Shown: positions 42,048 through 51,484, counted from the stretch's first letter. The stretch is DNA of 64,000 bases from Streptomyces sp. SS1-1 (GCF_008973465.1 NZ_WBXN01000004.1:6364501-6428500); one strand, 5' to 3'. Made by a program: numbers and translations. Notes: generated by a model from the letters alone, not told the origin.

Positions 42048-42158
42048 CGCGGAGCCGTCGCGACGCAGTACATCCTGGCGTTCGCCGGCCCCGTGCTGGC
42101 CGCCGTCGATGTCACCTAGCCGGTGCTCCGGCCGGGAAGGCGCACCGGAGGCGCGTCG

Positions 42159-42581
42159 TCAGACCTCCCCCACCCGCAGCTCCGCCCACCGGCACGTTCC
42201 GCCCGGCTGCACCCGGACCCCGCAGCGCTCGGACAGGGTGCTGACGATCTCCAGGCCCCGGCCGTGTTCGTCCGGGTCGACGGCGGATGGGGAGGCGGCG
42301 GGGCCGGTGTCGGTCACCTCGACGCGGACCGCCGCGCACGTCTCGCCCCGGTCGCGGGAGACCCGCAGGGTCGCGGGCGGCAGGGCGTGCACGATGGCGT
42401 TCGTGACCAGCTCGGAGACCACCAGCAGGACGTCCGCCGCGGCCTCCGCCGTCAGGTTCCACTCGGCCAGCACGCCGCGCACCCGGCGGCGTACGCCGCC
42501 CGCCGCCTCCGGTGCGTGCGGCAGGCTGAACAGGTGCTCGACTTCCCCCTGAGGCGCGGCACGGAGCTGCGCAGTGATCAT
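42159..42581 (-). CDS. RsbW-like ATP-binding regulatory protein
   Basis: 140 residues, HATPase_c_2 (anti-sigma kinase type). LLVVSELVTNAIVHALPP is the N-box with the metal-binding Asn, AVRVEVTDTGPAA the DxGxx G1 box, and DEHGRGLEIVSTLSERCGV the G2 region with its Gly-rich loop. Streptomyces encode dozens of such stand-alone domains that bind anti-anti-sigma partners or act as phospho-signalling modules. No partner gene (STAS domain or sigma factor) is adjacent, so the target is unknown. ATG 42581 gives a normal-length protein. Confidence 0.88.
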   Translation of the reverse strand: MITAQLRAAPQGEVEHLFSLPHAPEAAGGVRRRVRGVLAEWNLTAEAAADVLLVVSELVTNAIVHALPPATLRVSRDRGETCAAVRVEVTDTGPAASPSAVDPDEHGRGLEIVSTLSERCGVRVQPGGTCRWAELRVGEV

Positions 42582-42727
42582 CGGTCCTCCTCCTGGGGGA
42601 GCCCTGCCGGTGGAAGGCCGGGCCCGGAGGAGAAACGGTAGGAAGACAGACCAAGCCGGTCAACGAACCCGGGTCGGCATTACCGAACGAGAGTCCCTAA
42701 AGGGGTAAATCGGACTAGGCTTGTGTC

Positions 42728-43495
42728 ATGGCCGGCCCCGTCCAGTCCATCGAGCGGGCCGCGGCGATCCTCCGACTGCTCGCCGGCGGCTCCCGGCGGC
42801 TCGGCCTCGGCGAGGTCGCCTCCTCCCTGGGCCTCGCCAAGGGCACCGCCCACGGCATCCTGCGCACCCTGCAGCACGTCGACTTCGTCGAACAGGACCC
42901 GGCGACCGGCAAGTACCAGCTCGGGGCGGCCCTGCTGCACCTCGGTACCAGCTACCTCGACGTCAACGAACTGCGGTCCCGTTCGATCAACTGGGCCGAC
43001 GCCCTCGCCGCCCGCAGCGGCGAGGCCGTCCGGCTCGGCACCCCCCTGGAGGGCAGGGTGCTCGTCATCCACCATGTCTTCCGGCCCGACGACACCCTGC
43101 AGACCCTGGACGTCGGCGCGCTGCTCCCGCTGCACGCCTCCTCCCTCGGCAAGGTCCTGCTGGCCTTCGGCGCGGCCCCCGTCGAACCGCTCCTCGAGGA
43201 CATCCCGGAGGCCTACACCCGGCACACCCTCGTCCACTTCGCCGACCTGCACCGCGCGCTCGCCGAGATACGGGACCTGGGGTGGGGCGCCGAGGTGCAG
43301 GAGATGAGCATGGGCGAGGCCGGGATCGCCGCCCCCATCCGGGGCCAGGGAGGGCTCGTCGTGGGAGCGATCGGCGTGTCCGGCGCCGTCGAGCGGATCT
43401 GCGACACGAAAGGCCGGCCCCAGCCGGCGCTGATCACCGTGCTGCGCGAGGCGGCACGCGCGATCTCCAGGGACCTCGGCGCGGCCCGCTGGTAG
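42728..43495 (+). CDS. gylR: IclR-family regulator, GylR type
   Basis: 255 residues. The winged helix (RAAAILRLLAGGSRRLGLGE, GLAKGTAHGILRTLQHVDF) is followed by an IclR effector domain (LPLHASSLGKVLLAFGAAP, EMSMGEAGIAAPI, VVGAIGVSGAVERI). It strongly resembles GylR, the glycerol- or glycerol-3-phosphate-responsive repressor, and the next gene is glycerol kinase 37 bp downstream. A TAGGCT at 42716-42721 ends 6 nt before the ATG and no Shine-Dalgarno is visible, so the mRNA may be leaderless. The symbol is given by similarity; another gyl locus may exist elsewhere. Confidence 0.85.
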   Translation: MAGPVQSIERAAAILRLLAGGSRRLGLGEVASSLGLAKGTAHGILRTLQHVDFVEQDPATGKYQLGAALLHLGTSYLDVNELRSRSINWADALAARSGEAVRLGTPLEGRVLVIHHVFRPDDTLQTLDVGALLPLHASSLGKVLLAFGAAPVEPLLEDIPEAYTRHTLVHFADLHRALAEIRDLGWGAEVQEMSMGEAGIAAPIRGQGGLVVGAIGVSGAVERICDTKGRPQPALITVLREAARAISRDLGAARW

Positions 43496-43532
43496 GCGGG
43501 CAGCCCACGACACACCGGAAGGAGGGCCGATC

Positions 43533-45047
43533 ATGGTGGAGCGGTATGTGATGTCCATCGACCAGGGCACCACCTCCACCCGGTGCATCCTGTTCGACCA
43601 CGGAGGACGCCTGGTGTCCGTCGCCCAGCGCGAGCACCAGCAGTTCTTCCCGCAGCCCGGCTGGGTCGAGCACGACGCCGTCGAGATCTGGCGCAACCTC
43701 CAGCGCGTCGTCCCCGAGGCCCTGGCCAACGCCCAGGTGGCACCGGACCAGATCTCCGCCATCGGGATCGCCAACCAGCGTGAGACGACGGTCCTGTGGG
43801 ACCCGCGCACCGGCGTCCCGCTGGGCCGGGCGATCGTCTGGCAGGACACCCGCACCGCCCCGTTCGTCGAGGAGCTGCGCCGGGACCCCGGCGACGACTT
43901 CTTCCTCGACCACTGCCTGCTGCCCCCGTCCACCTACTTCTCCGCGCCCCGCATCCGCTGGCTGTTCGACCATGTCGACGGACTGGAGCGGCGCGCCCGG
44001 GACGGCGAGGTGCTGTTCGGCACCATCGAGAGCTGGCTGATCTGGAACCTCACCGGCGGCCCGGACGGGGGACTGCACATCACCGACGCCACCAACGCCA
44101 GCCGCACCATGCTCATGGACATCCGGACGCTCACCTGGGACCCGGCGCTCATGGACTTCTTCGGGGTGCCGCCCGGCATGCTCCCCGAGATCCGCTCCTC
44201 CGCCGAGCGCTACGGCGAGGCCCGCGCCGTGCTGCCCGGCGTCCCCATCACGGCCGCCCTCGGCGACCAGCAGGCGGCCCTGTTCGGCCAGACCTGCTTC
44301 GCGCCGGGCGAGGCGAAGTGCACGTACGGGACCGGCAGCTTCCTGGTCATGAACACCGGCACCGACCTCGTGCGCTCCGAGCACGGGCTGCTCACCACGG
44401 TCGCGTACAAGATCGACGAACAGCCGACCGTGTACGCGCTGGAGGGCCCCATCGCGGTCACCGGCTCCCTGGTGCAGTGGTTCCGCGACCGGCTGGGCCT
44501 CATCCACAGCGCCCCCGAGATCGAGACGCTCGCCCGCACGGTCGAGGACAACGGCGGCTGCTACATCGTGCCCGCGTTCTCCGGCCTGTTCGCCCCGCAC
44601 TGGCGCAGCGACGCCCGCGGCGTCATCGTCGGCCTCACCTCGTACATCACCAAGGGGCATCTCGCCCGGGCCGTCCTGGAGGCCACCGGCTGGCAGACCC
44701 GCGAGGTCGTGGACGCCATGAACGCCGACTCCGACCTCGCCCTGAGACAGCTCAAGGTCGACGGCGGCATGACCTCCGACCACCTGCTCATGCAGATCCT
44801 CGCCGACGTCCTCGACGTCCCCGTCGTACGCCCGCTGGTCGCCGAGACGGTGTCGCTGGGCGCCGCCTACGCGGCCGGGCTCGCCGCCGGGTACTGGCCG
44901 GACCTGGCGGTGCTGCGCCGCAACTGGCACCGGGCCGCGCAGTGGCTGCCCGACATGGACGCCCAGCGGCGGGAGTGGGAGTACGAGTCCTGGCAGCGTG
45001 CCGTCGAACGGTCGCTCGGCTGGGTCCGCGCCCCCCGGCACCCGTGA
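43533..45047 (+). CDS. glpK: glycerol kinase
   Basis: 504 residues, full FGGY kinase. YVMSIDQGTTSTRCILFDHG is the phosphate-binding start, ANQRETTVLWDPRTGVP and AIVWQDTRT are GlpK-specific, and CTYGTGSFLVMNTG with LKVDGGMTSDHLLMQ complete the ATP site. It makes sn-glycerol 3-phosphate from glycerol and ATP. AAGGAGG precedes ATG 43533. It probably forms one transcript with the regulator before it. No facilitator (glpF) or glycerol-3-phosphate dehydrogenase follows, so this is a reduced glycerol locus. Confidence 0.95.
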   Translation: MVERYVMSIDQGTTSTRCILFDHGGRLVSVAQREHQQFFPQPGWVEHDAVEIWRNLQRVVPEALANAQVAPDQISAIGIANQRETTVLWDPRTGVPLGRAIVWQDTRTAPFVEELRRDPGDDFFLDHCLLPPSTYFSAPRIRWLFDHVDGLERRARDGEVLFGTIESWLIWNLTGGPDGGLHITDATNASRTMLMDIRTLTWDPALMDFFGVPPGMLPEIRSSAERYGEARAVLPGVPITAALGDQQAALFGQTCFAPGEAKCTYGTGSFLVMNTGTDLVRSEHGLLTTVAYKIDEQPTVYALEGPIAVTGSLVQWFRDRLGLIHSAPEIETLARTVEDNGGCYIVPAFSGLFAPHWRSDARGVIVGLTSYITKGHLARAVLEATGWQTREVVDAMNADSDLALRQLKVDGGMTSDHLLMQILADVLDVPVVRPLVAETVSLGAAYAAGLAAGYWPDLAVLRRNWHRAAQWLPDMDAQRREWEYESWQRAVERSLGWVRAPRHP

Positions 45048-45071
45048 GCCCGAGGGACGCGCGCCCCGTCG

Positions 45072-45983
45072 TCAGCGGCTGACCAGCAGGCCCCGGCCGC
45101 GCAGCACCCGGCGCTCCAGCGGGCTGAAGATCAGCAGGTCGATGGCGATCCCGACGAGCAGGATCAGGAAGATCGCCAGGAACACTTGGGACATGCTGCT
45201 GTTGTTGCGGCCGTTCTCCAGGAGCTGGCCGAGGCCCACGCCCAGGTCGGGGGAGGAGGCGATGATCTCCGCGGCCATCAGCGACCGCCAGGAGAACGCC
45301 CAGCCCTGCTTCAGACCGGCGAGGTAACCCGGCAGCGCGGCCGGCATCACCACGTGCCGCGCCTCGCGCAGCCCGGTGGCGCCCAGGGTGCGCCCGGCCC
45401 GCAGGAACAGCGGCGGGATCTGGTCGATGCCGGCGACGAGCCCGTTGGCGATCGAGGGCACCGCGCCCAGCAGGATCACGGCGTACATCATCGAGTTGTT
45501 CAGGCCCAGCCAGAGCACGGCGGGCGGCACCCAGGCCACCGACGGCAGCGACTGCAGCCCGGACAGGATCGGGCCGATCGCCGCGCGCACGAACCGCACC
45601 CGGGCGACCAGCAGGCCGAGCGGGGTGCCGATCGCGAGCGCCAGCAGGAAGCCGAGCAGACCGCGCGAGACCGATGTCCAGATGTAGTCGAGCAGGGTGC
45701 CCTTGAGCCAGGCGTCGCGCACCTCGCCCCACACCTCGGACGGCGAGGGCAGCTTGTAGGCGGGGACGACCTCCGCCCAGACGAGCACCTGCCACACCGC
45801 CAGCACCAGCACCACCGCCGTCACCGGCGGCAGCACCTTGCGGATCAGGGTCTCGCGCAGCGGGGTGCGGCGGACCTGCACCGAGTCCAGGGCGTCGAGC
45901 CCGGCCTCCAGCCCGGCCAGGTCCTCGGTGCCGCTCTTGCGGGTGTCGACCTCGGTGTCGACTCCGTTGTCAGTGCCGGCCAT
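45072..45983 (-). CDS. ssuC: aliphatic sulfonate-type ABC transporter permease
   Basis: 303 residues. A polar N-terminus of about 50 residues precedes about six membrane helices. KLPSPSEVWGEVRDAW is typical of the SsuC/TauC/NrtB branch, and GWAFSWRSLMAAEIIASSPD is the EAA loop contacting the ATPase. Together with SsuB and SsuA it imports sulfonates or taurine-like compounds. The gene overlaps the end of ssuB by 14 bp. Start ATG 45983 is chosen; six more codons are open upstream. Confidence 0.88.
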   Translation of the reverse strand: MAGTDNGVDTEVDTRKSGTEDLAGLEAGLDALDSVQVRRTPLRETLIRKVLPPVTAVVLVLAVWQVLVWAEVVPAYKLPSPSEVWGEVRDAWLKGTLLDYIWTSVSRGLLGFLLALAIGTPLGLLVARVRFVRAAIGPILSGLQSLPSVAWVPPAVLWLGLNNSMMYAVILLGAVPSIANGLVAGIDQIPPLFLRAGRTLGATGLREARHVVMPAALPGYLAGLKQGWAFSWRSLMAAEIIASSPDLGVGLGQLLENGRNNSSMSQVFLAIFLILLVGIAIDLLIFSPLERRVLRGRGLLVSR

Positions 45984-46767
45984 GGCGGCGGATCTCCCCA
46001 CGCAGTTCTTCGGTGATCTCGGCGGACAGTTCGGCCACCGCGGTGTCCTCGAGGCGGCGGGGCTGCGGGATGCCGACGGTCCACTCCCGGGCGACGCGGC
46101 CCGGGCGTGAGGACAGCAGGACGACCCGCTGGGCGAGCTTCACGGCCTCGCGGACGTTGTGTGTCACGAACAGGACGGACACGCCGGTCTCCCGCCAGAT
46201 ACGGGTCAGTTCGTCGTGGAGCACGTCCCGGGTGATGGCGTCGAGGGCGGCGAAGGGCTCGTCCATCAGCAGCAGCCGGCTGTCCTGGGCGAGCGCCCGG
46301 GCCATGGCGACGCGCTGGCGCATGCCGCCGGACAGCTCGTGCACCCGCTTGCCGTACGCGCCCTTGAGACGGACGAGTTCGAGCAGTTCCTCGGCGCGCT
46401 CGCGCCGCTGGGCCTTGCCCACGCCCCGGAGTTTCAGGGCGAGTTCGATGTTCTTGCCCGCCGTCAGCCAGGGGAACAGGGCGTGTTCCTGGAACATGAG
46501 GGCGGGGCGGCCGTCGGTGGTGATGGTGCCCGCGCTGGGCCGGTCGAGCCCGGCGACCAGGTTGAGCAGGGTGGACTTGCCGCAGCCGGAAGCCCCCAGG
46601 AGGGTGACGAACTCGCCGGGGGCGACGTCGAGGGTGATGTCGTCGAGGACGAGCTGCTGCCCGCCCGGGCCGGCGAAGGACTTCGAGACGTGCTCGATCC
46701 GGGTGGCCCGGGGCGCCGGCGCGGCGTCCTCGGCGACCTTCTCGGTCGTGGCCGTCGTGGTGGCCAT
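45970..46767 (-). CDS. ssuB: aliphatic sulfonate-type ABC transporter ATP-binding protein
   Basis: 265 residues. Walker A is LLGASGCGKSTLLNLVAG, the signature HELSGGMRQRVAMARAL, and Walker B RLLLMDEPFAALDAITR; HNVREAVKLAQRV holds the switch His. This is the TauB/SsuB/NrtD branch. AGGAGG lies 8 nt before ATG 46767. It energises uptake through SsuC. It lies 41 bp downstream of ssuA in the leftward operon (leader peptide, ssuA, ssuB, ssuC). Confidence 0.9.
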   Translation of the reverse strand: MATTTATTEKVAEDAAPAPRATRIEHVSKSFAGPGGQQLVLDDITLDVAPGEFVTLLGASGCGKSTLLNLVAGLDRPSAGTITTDGRPALMFQEHALFPWLTAGKNIELALKLRGVGKAQRRERAEELLELVRLKGAYGKRVHELSGGMRQRVAMARALAQDSRLLLMDEPFAALDAITRDVLHDELTRIWRETGVSVLFVTHNVREAVKLAQRVVLLSSRPGRVAREWTVGIPQPRRLEDTAVAELSAEITEELRGEIRRHGRH

Positions 46768-46808
46768 GGTCGTCACCTCCTGGGGACTGAACGGATGCGG
46801 TTACGCGG

Positions 46809-47918
46809 TTACTTGACGCCGAGACCGGCGTCGTCGACCGCGTCCTTGCCCTCGGCCTTCAGGACCTTGTTCAGCGGACGGAGGTCGTAGATGCCCTTGA
46901 GGTCGGTCTCGTCCAGGAGACCGGACACCACCGAGTGCTCGGCCTGGGTGTCGAGGGTCGCCGCCAGCGGGTCGTCCAGGAACTGGATCGACTTCCACGC
47001 CGGGTCGAGCACGTTCGCGGGCAGGGCCTTGCCGGACAGGGTCTCCAGCGCCTTGTTCGCGGACGCCTTGGCCTGGTCCGGGTTGGCGTTGATCCACTCG
47101 TTGGTCTTCACCGAACCGCGCAGCACGGCCTCGACGACGTCCGGGTGCTCCTTCAGGAAGCTCTGCGACACGATGATGTTCGTGATCACGAACTTCTTGT
47201 CGGGCCACAGGTCGGACTCGTCCAGGAGCACCTTGGCGCCGTCGGCGACCAGCTTGGACGCGGTCGGCTCGGGCACCCACGCCCCGTCGATCGAACCCGA
47301 CTTGTAGGCGTCCGGGGTGATCTTGTTGTCGGTGCGGACGACGGACACGTCACCCTTGCCGCTCTCGGCGTCGACCTTCCAGCCCTGCTCGGAGATCCAG
47401 TTGAGCAGCGCCACGTCCTGGGTGTTGCCCAGCTGCGGGGTGGCGATCTTCTTGCCCTTGACGTCCTTCAGGGACTTGATCTTCTTCGGGTTCACGACGA
47501 GCTTGACGCCGCCGGAGGCCGAGCCGGAGACGATCCGCAGGTTCTTGCCCTGCGCCTTGGTGTAGCCGTTGATGGAGGGGGAGGGGCCGATCCAGCCGAT
47601 GTCGATGGAGCCGGAGTTGAGCGCCTCGATCTCGGACGGGCCGGCGTTGAAGGTCGACGGCGCGATCTTCGTGCCGCCGAGCTCCTTCTGGAGCAGGCCC
47701 TCCTGGACGCCGACCAGGGCGGTGGCGTGCGTGAGGTTGGGGAAGTAGCCGATCTTCACCGTGTCGGTGGAGAGCTTCTTGGCGCCCGCCGCGACCTCGG
47801 CCTTCTTGCCGTCGTCGTCGGAGGAGTCGGCGCCGTAGCCGCAGGCGGTCAGCAGCAGGGGGAGCGCCGCGAGGACGGCGACGGTGCGCAGGGCGGTGAG
47901 CGGGCGAGCGGCAGACAC
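46809..47918 (-). CDS. ssuA: aliphatic sulfonate-binding lipoprotein
   Basis: 369 residues. The signal ends in LPLLLTACG, a lipobox, so the protein is anchored outside the membrane. The mature part has VKIGYFPNLTHATALVGVQE, IDIGWIGPSPSINGYTKAQG and GSIDGAWVPEPTASKLV, typical of the SsuA/TauA/ThiY-like NMT1 fold. It captures sulfonates for SsuBC. A 41-residue leader peptide lies 135 bp upstream on the same strand, pointing to sulfur-dependent control. This is the first structural gene of the ssu operon. Confidence 0.9.
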   Translation of the reverse strand: MSAARPLTALRTVAVLAALPLLLTACGYGADSSDDDGKKAEVAAGAKKLSTDTVKIGYFPNLTHATALVGVQEGLLQKELGGTKIAPSTFNAGPSEIEALNSGSIDIGWIGPSPSINGYTKAQGKNLRIVSGSASGGVKLVVNPKKIKSLKDVKGKKIATPQLGNTQDVALLNWISEQGWKVDAESGKGDVSVVRTDNKITPDAYKSGSIDGAWVPEPTASKLVADGAKVLLDESDLWPDKKFVITNIIVSQSFLKEHPDVVEAVLRGSVKTNEWINANPDQAKASANKALETLSGKALPANVLDPAWKSIQFLDDPLAATLDTQAEHSVVSGLLDETDLKGIYDLRPLNKVLKAEGKDAVDDAGLGVK

Positions 47919-48053
47919 GGAGGTGTCCTCTCAGGGATGAGTGAGCAGGAAAGGGCGGCGGCGCGCGCAGATGCGCGCCGCGGCGGAGCGCCGGGCACGG
48001 ACGGTGCCGGCGGGGGTGACCCAGGATCGGTGCGGACAGGTCCCGCGCGGGCG

Positions 48054-48179
48054 TCAGCGGCCCCGACAGATGGCGCTGGACGTGCGGGCGAAGTCGATGT
48101 GCCGACGCGAGGTCAGCAGCAGACGGCACAGGTCTGCGTGGTCACGCGCACCCATGGCCACCCCACCCCGCAGATCCAT
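48054..48179 (-). CDS. putative sulfur-operon leader peptide (ssu)
   Basis: 41 residues upstream of ssuA. AGGA lies 5 nt before the ATG at 48179. The conserved end reads LLTSRRHIDFARTSSAIC, matching the peptide at 61172 almost exactly, and there is a second Cys in ADLCRL. In actinobacteria short Cys-containing upstream frames act as cysteine-sensing attenuators of sulfur operons. The 135 bp to ssuA could hold the attenuator. An inner ATG (48155) could also serve as start. Confidence 0.75.
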   Translation of the reverse strand: MDLRGGVAMGARDHADLCRLLLTSRRHIDFARTSSAICRGR

Positions 48180-48201
48180 AGTTTTCCTACCTGGTTGATG
48201 G
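48176..48201. promoter_or_regulatory. TTCCTA/TAGGAA element at the ssu leader
   Basis: CCATAGTTTTCCTA on the plus strand matches CCATAGGTTTCCTA at 61140 in 13 of 14 positions. On the minus strand it covers the ribosome site and ATG of the ssu leader. It may be a site for the Rrf2 regulator at 59821, or the similarity may partly reflect shared translation signals. Confidence 0.45.
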
Positions 48202-48240
48202 GGATCGTGGCAGAAGGTGGGCGCTACCCCAAGAGGCTTT

Positions 48241-50217
48241 TCATATGATGGACACTTCCTTCTCGCCATCCGAGATACCGCAGGTCGCGGGGGCGGCGCG
48301 CAGGGCGCGCAGAAGGGCGCGTGCGACGGCGTCGTTCTGCCGGAAACCGGGCGCGTCCGTGCGGGGGCGGGCGAACGCGGCGACGGCACGGCTGTTGGTC
48401 GGGGCGCCCAGCGCGATCCGGCGCGGGTGCGGGCCGCCCAGGGACGGGTCGAGGACGTGCCCGTCCGCCGGGACGACCGCCAGCAGGCCCGAGCGGTGCC
48501 GGTGCCCGGCGTCGGAGACGACCTCCTCGGTCAGCGCGCCCGCCCGGTACAGCCCGCGCAGCAGCCCGTCCTCGGTCCGCTCCAGACTGGGGCCCGGCAG
48601 ATACGCCTCGATCAGAGCGCTCGCGTGCACGACATGACCGGGCACCGTGGGACTGGACGCCGTGAACGTGCCGGTCTCCTCGTCCGTGCCGACCGAGACG
48701 CCCGCGCCCAGGAAGCGGACGATCCCGGCCCGCGAGAGGGCCAGCAGCTGCCGCAGCCGGAAGCCGGGCGGCCCGGAGGCCAGGAAGCTGAAGAACCCGT
48801 GCCACCAGCCGTCCAGCTCCGTGGCGAGGGACCGCGCGGTCAGCCGTCCGGCGGCCACCAGGCGCGGCAACTGCCCGTACACCGACAGCAGGGCGTAGAA
48901 CGCGCCGAGGTCGGCGCTGAACGCCGGGTCCTCGCGGCGGGCGACATCGGCGGCCACATGGCCGCGCAGATGCTCCTGGAACGCCTCGGCCGTCGGGAAC
49001 GCCAGACCGTCCAGGGGGCGGTCCAGCGCCTCGAAGTCCAGCCGGTCCGCGGGATCGGGCACGGCCCGTGCGACGAGAGCGGTCATGGCGTCGTCGTACC
49101 AACCCAGTTCGTCGTACGCGGCGGAGAACTCCGTCCAGGGCAGCGCCGTGCGCTCGGGGTGGGCGTGGAACAGCTCGTGGTAGTGGCCGAACCCGATCTC
49201 CTTCGCCATCAGCGGCCACACGTCGCGCCGCAGCTCCAGCGGGCGGCCCCGGGCGAGCAGCGCGTCGACGGCCTTGGGCCCGAAGTGCCGGGGCAGCGGC
49301 GGCCGGGGACCCTGGAGCCGGTAGCGCGTCTTCGAGTGGTACGGCACCCCGCGCCGCGACCCGACGTGCAGGACCGGCTCACGGCCGGACGGCACATAGG
49401 TGAGCGTGCCGTCGGCCCCGGTGCGGAAGACGCCCCCGCGGCCCTCGGTGAGCAGCGAGACCAGGTCCACGAACGCCAGGCCGAAACCGCGCAGGATCAC
49501 GTCCTCGCCGGGCCGCAGTGCGGACAGGTCGGCGTCCGAGGAGAACGCGGGCGGCAGATGGAACAGCCCGTGCCGGCGCGCGAAGTCCACGTGCGCGCGG
49601 TGCCCGGCGTCCGGTGCCGCGCCGAGGTGGCCCTGCGCCAGCACCACCAGGTCGGCGACGAGCGGGTCGGCGCGGCCGGCCAGTCGCACCTCCTGCGGCC
49701 CGTCGGGCGGGCCGGTGACGGCGGTCGCGGTCGTCCGGTGCCACTCGACGGTGATCCCCGGCGGCAGTTCGGTCAGCACCCGGCGGAACACCCAGTCCAG
49801 GTAAGCGCTTTGGGCCCGCCGGGTGGGGAAGTCGGAGCCGGCCAGCTCCCTCAGCTCGGCCAGCACGTCCGGGTCGGCGGGCTCGGCGTACGGCGCGTGG
49901 CGCGGGCCCCGCCCGGAGAACTGGGCGGCCCACTCGGCGAGCGAGGGCCCCGGCCGCACGGGCCCTTCGATGGTGGAGGACTCGTCGGTGAACATGGTGA
50001 CGTCCTCCGCCATGGAGTTCATCCGCAGCAGCGCGGACTGCTCCTGGCGCCAGATACGACCCGGCCCCGGCGGGTGCGGGTCGATCAGATGGACGTGCAA
50101 CCGGTCGTCCCCGCCCCACAGTTCGCTCGCGTTGGCGGCGATGCGCTCCAGCAGTCCCGTCGCGCGGGGCCCCGCGCCGACGACGACCAGGACCGGCGGG
50201 GAGGCGTCCGCGCTCAT
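48241..50217 (-). CDS. FAD/NAD(P)-binding protein
   Basis: 658 residues. PPVLVVVGAGPRATGLLERI is the N-terminal FAD-binding GxGxxxxG. LLRMNSMAEDVTMFTDESS and GGSDFPTR-like blocks (AGSDFPTRRAQSAYLDWVF) belong to the NAD_binding_9 (HydN-like) group of uncharacterised flavoproteins. LRGFGLAFVDLVSLL is a second family block. It probably oxidises a sulfur- or nitrogen-containing small molecule in the cytoplasm. Its ATG overlaps the stop of the ABC permease gene (ATGA), so it is co-translated with an importer in the sulfur region. The substrate is unknown. Confidence 0.75.
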   Translation of the reverse strand: MSADASPPVLVVVGAGPRATGLLERIAANASELWGGDDRLHVHLIDPHPPGPGRIWRQEQSALLRMNSMAEDVTMFTDESSTIEGPVRPGPSLAEWAAQFSGRGPRHAPYAEPADPDVLAELRELAGSDFPTRRAQSAYLDWVFRRVLTELPPGITVEWHRTTATAVTGPPDGPQEVRLAGRADPLVADLVVLAQGHLGAAPDAGHRAHVDFARRHGLFHLPPAFSSDADLSALRPGEDVILRGFGLAFVDLVSLLTEGRGGVFRTGADGTLTYVPSGREPVLHVGSRRGVPYHSKTRYRLQGPRPPLPRHFGPKAVDALLARGRPLELRRDVWPLMAKEIGFGHYHELFHAHPERTALPWTEFSAAYDELGWYDDAMTALVARAVPDPADRLDFEALDRPLDGLAFPTAEAFQEHLRGHVAADVARREDPAFSADLGAFYALLSVYGQLPRLVAAGRLTARSLATELDGWWHGFFSFLASGPPGFRLRQLLALSRAGIVRFLGAGVSVGTDEETGTFTASSPTVPGHVVHASALIEAYLPGPSLERTEDGLLRGLYRAGALTEEVVSDAGHRHRSGLLAVVPADGHVLDPSLGGPHPRRIALGAPTNSRAVAAFARPRTDAPGFRQNDAVARALLRALRAAPATCGISDGEKEVSII

Positions 50218-51221
50218 CGGTCACCGCCGATCACGGGACGGGCGTCGGACGCGGCCGCCGCGCCCAGCCGGCGCCGCAGCACGAGCAGCTGGTCCCGCGC
50301 CCGCCGCAGCGGAGTGGGCGGCAGAGCGCGGGAGTTGCCGCGCGCGTAGTACCGCTCGACGTAGAACTGCCCGGCGCTGAGCACCGTCGTGACGGCGATG
50401 TACCACAGCGTGGCGACCATGAGCAGCGGGATGATCTGGTACGTCTGGTTGTAGATCAACTGCACCGAGTACAGCAGGTCGTGCACGGCGAGCACACTGA
50501 CGATGCTGGTGCCCTTCAAGGTGCCGATCAGCATGTTCCCGGCGGTCGGCACGATCGAACGCATCGCCTGCGGGACGACGATCCGCCGCAGCGTACGGCC
50601 CCGGCTCAGCCCGAGCGCCTGCGCGGCCTCCGTCTGCCCGGCGTCCACGGACAGGATGCCGCCACGCACCACCTCCGCCGCGTACGCGGACTCGTGCAGG
50701 GTCAGGCCGATCACGGCGGTGAGCGTGGGACCGAGCAGGTTGACCGTCTTCACGGTGACGAACTGCGGGCCGAAGGGGATGCCGAGGCCGAGCGTCGGGT
50801 AGAGCGCGCCGATGTTGAACCAGAACAGCAGCTGCACCAGCAGCGGCGTGGACCGGAAGATCCACACATAGCCCCAGCTCAGCGTGCGCAGCACCGGGTT
50901 CGCCGACAGCCGCATCACGGCGAGCACGGTCCCGAGCAGAAAGCCCAGCACCATGACCGCGGCGGTCAGCCACAGCGACAGCAGCAGACCGTCGAGCACG
51001 GCGGTCGTGGTGAAGTACCGCCCCACCACGCCCCATTGGAAGGCCTCGTTGCGGACGACGGAGTTCACCACCATCGCGAACAGCAGCAGGGCGACCGCGG
51101 CGGTCAGCCACCGGCCGGGGTGCCGGCGCGGCACGATCCGGGGTTCGGCACCCGGTGGAGGACCGGACGCGCCGGGACTCTTGGTGACGGGCAGGGACGA
51201 GACATCGGGCGAGGTGACCAT
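50214..51221 (-). CDS. amino-acid-type ABC transporter permease
   Basis: 335 residues, HisM/GlnP-type. A polar N-terminus, then about six membrane helices. WIFRSTPLLVQLLFWFNIG is the family hallmark (FRxxPxLvqL), and AAEVVRGGILSVDAGQTEAA with ALGLSRGRTLRRIVVPQA forms the EAA loop. Its partners, a binding protein (53467) and ATPase (54448), are on the opposite strand across the divergent promoter, and a paralogue lies at 62850. Likely cargo is a sulfur compound given the neighbours. A GGAG precedes ATG 51221. TTGACA (minus, 51395-51400) with TACGAT (51370-51375) is a candidate promoter. Confidence 0.85.
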   Translation of the reverse strand: MVTSPDVSSLPVTKSPGASGPPPGAEPRIVPRRHPGRWLTAAVALLLFAMVVNSVVRNEAFQWGVVGRYFTTTAVLDGLLLSLWLTAAVMVLGFLLGTVLAVMRLSANPVLRTLSWGYVWIFRSTPLLVQLLFWFNIGALYPTLGLGIPFGPQFVTVKTVNLLGPTLTAVIGLTLHESAYAAEVVRGGILSVDAGQTEAAQALGLSRGRTLRRIVVPQAMRSIVPTAGNMLIGTLKGTSIVSVLAVHDLLYSVQLIYNQTYQIIPLLMVATLWYIAVTTVLSAGQFYVERYYARGNSRALPPTPLRRARDQLLVLRRRLGAAAASDARPVIGGDR

Positions 51222-51484
51222 GGGAGGGCTCTCCGGGAGGAGGGAACGCGGGCGTGGGTGACCCCGCGGCACGCACGGGGTGCCGGGGTCGTCCGGTGTC
51301 GTCACGCTCGCCGCGTCCCTCAACGCGGCCGGAGAGGCTGCCGCACAGCGCACAGCCGGTCCGCCGTCGATCGTATGTGCCCCTGACGTCGCCCTGTCAA
51401 CAGGGCGGCGACGCACGGGCCCGGCCCGGTCCGGCATACGGGCGCTGCTTGACGGGCCGGACGATGTACTGCTCAATGGTCCCC

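Noticed and set aside
42061..42119. A separate small gene after the truncated membrane protein
   Set aside because: No start codon or ribosome site; it is better explained as the tail of the same frame beyond a premature stop.
51388..51410. Hairpin CGCCCTG-TCAA-CAGGGCG as a terminator
   Set aside because: It lies between divergent genes and contains a TTGACA for the minus strand, so it is more likely part of the permease promoter or operator.
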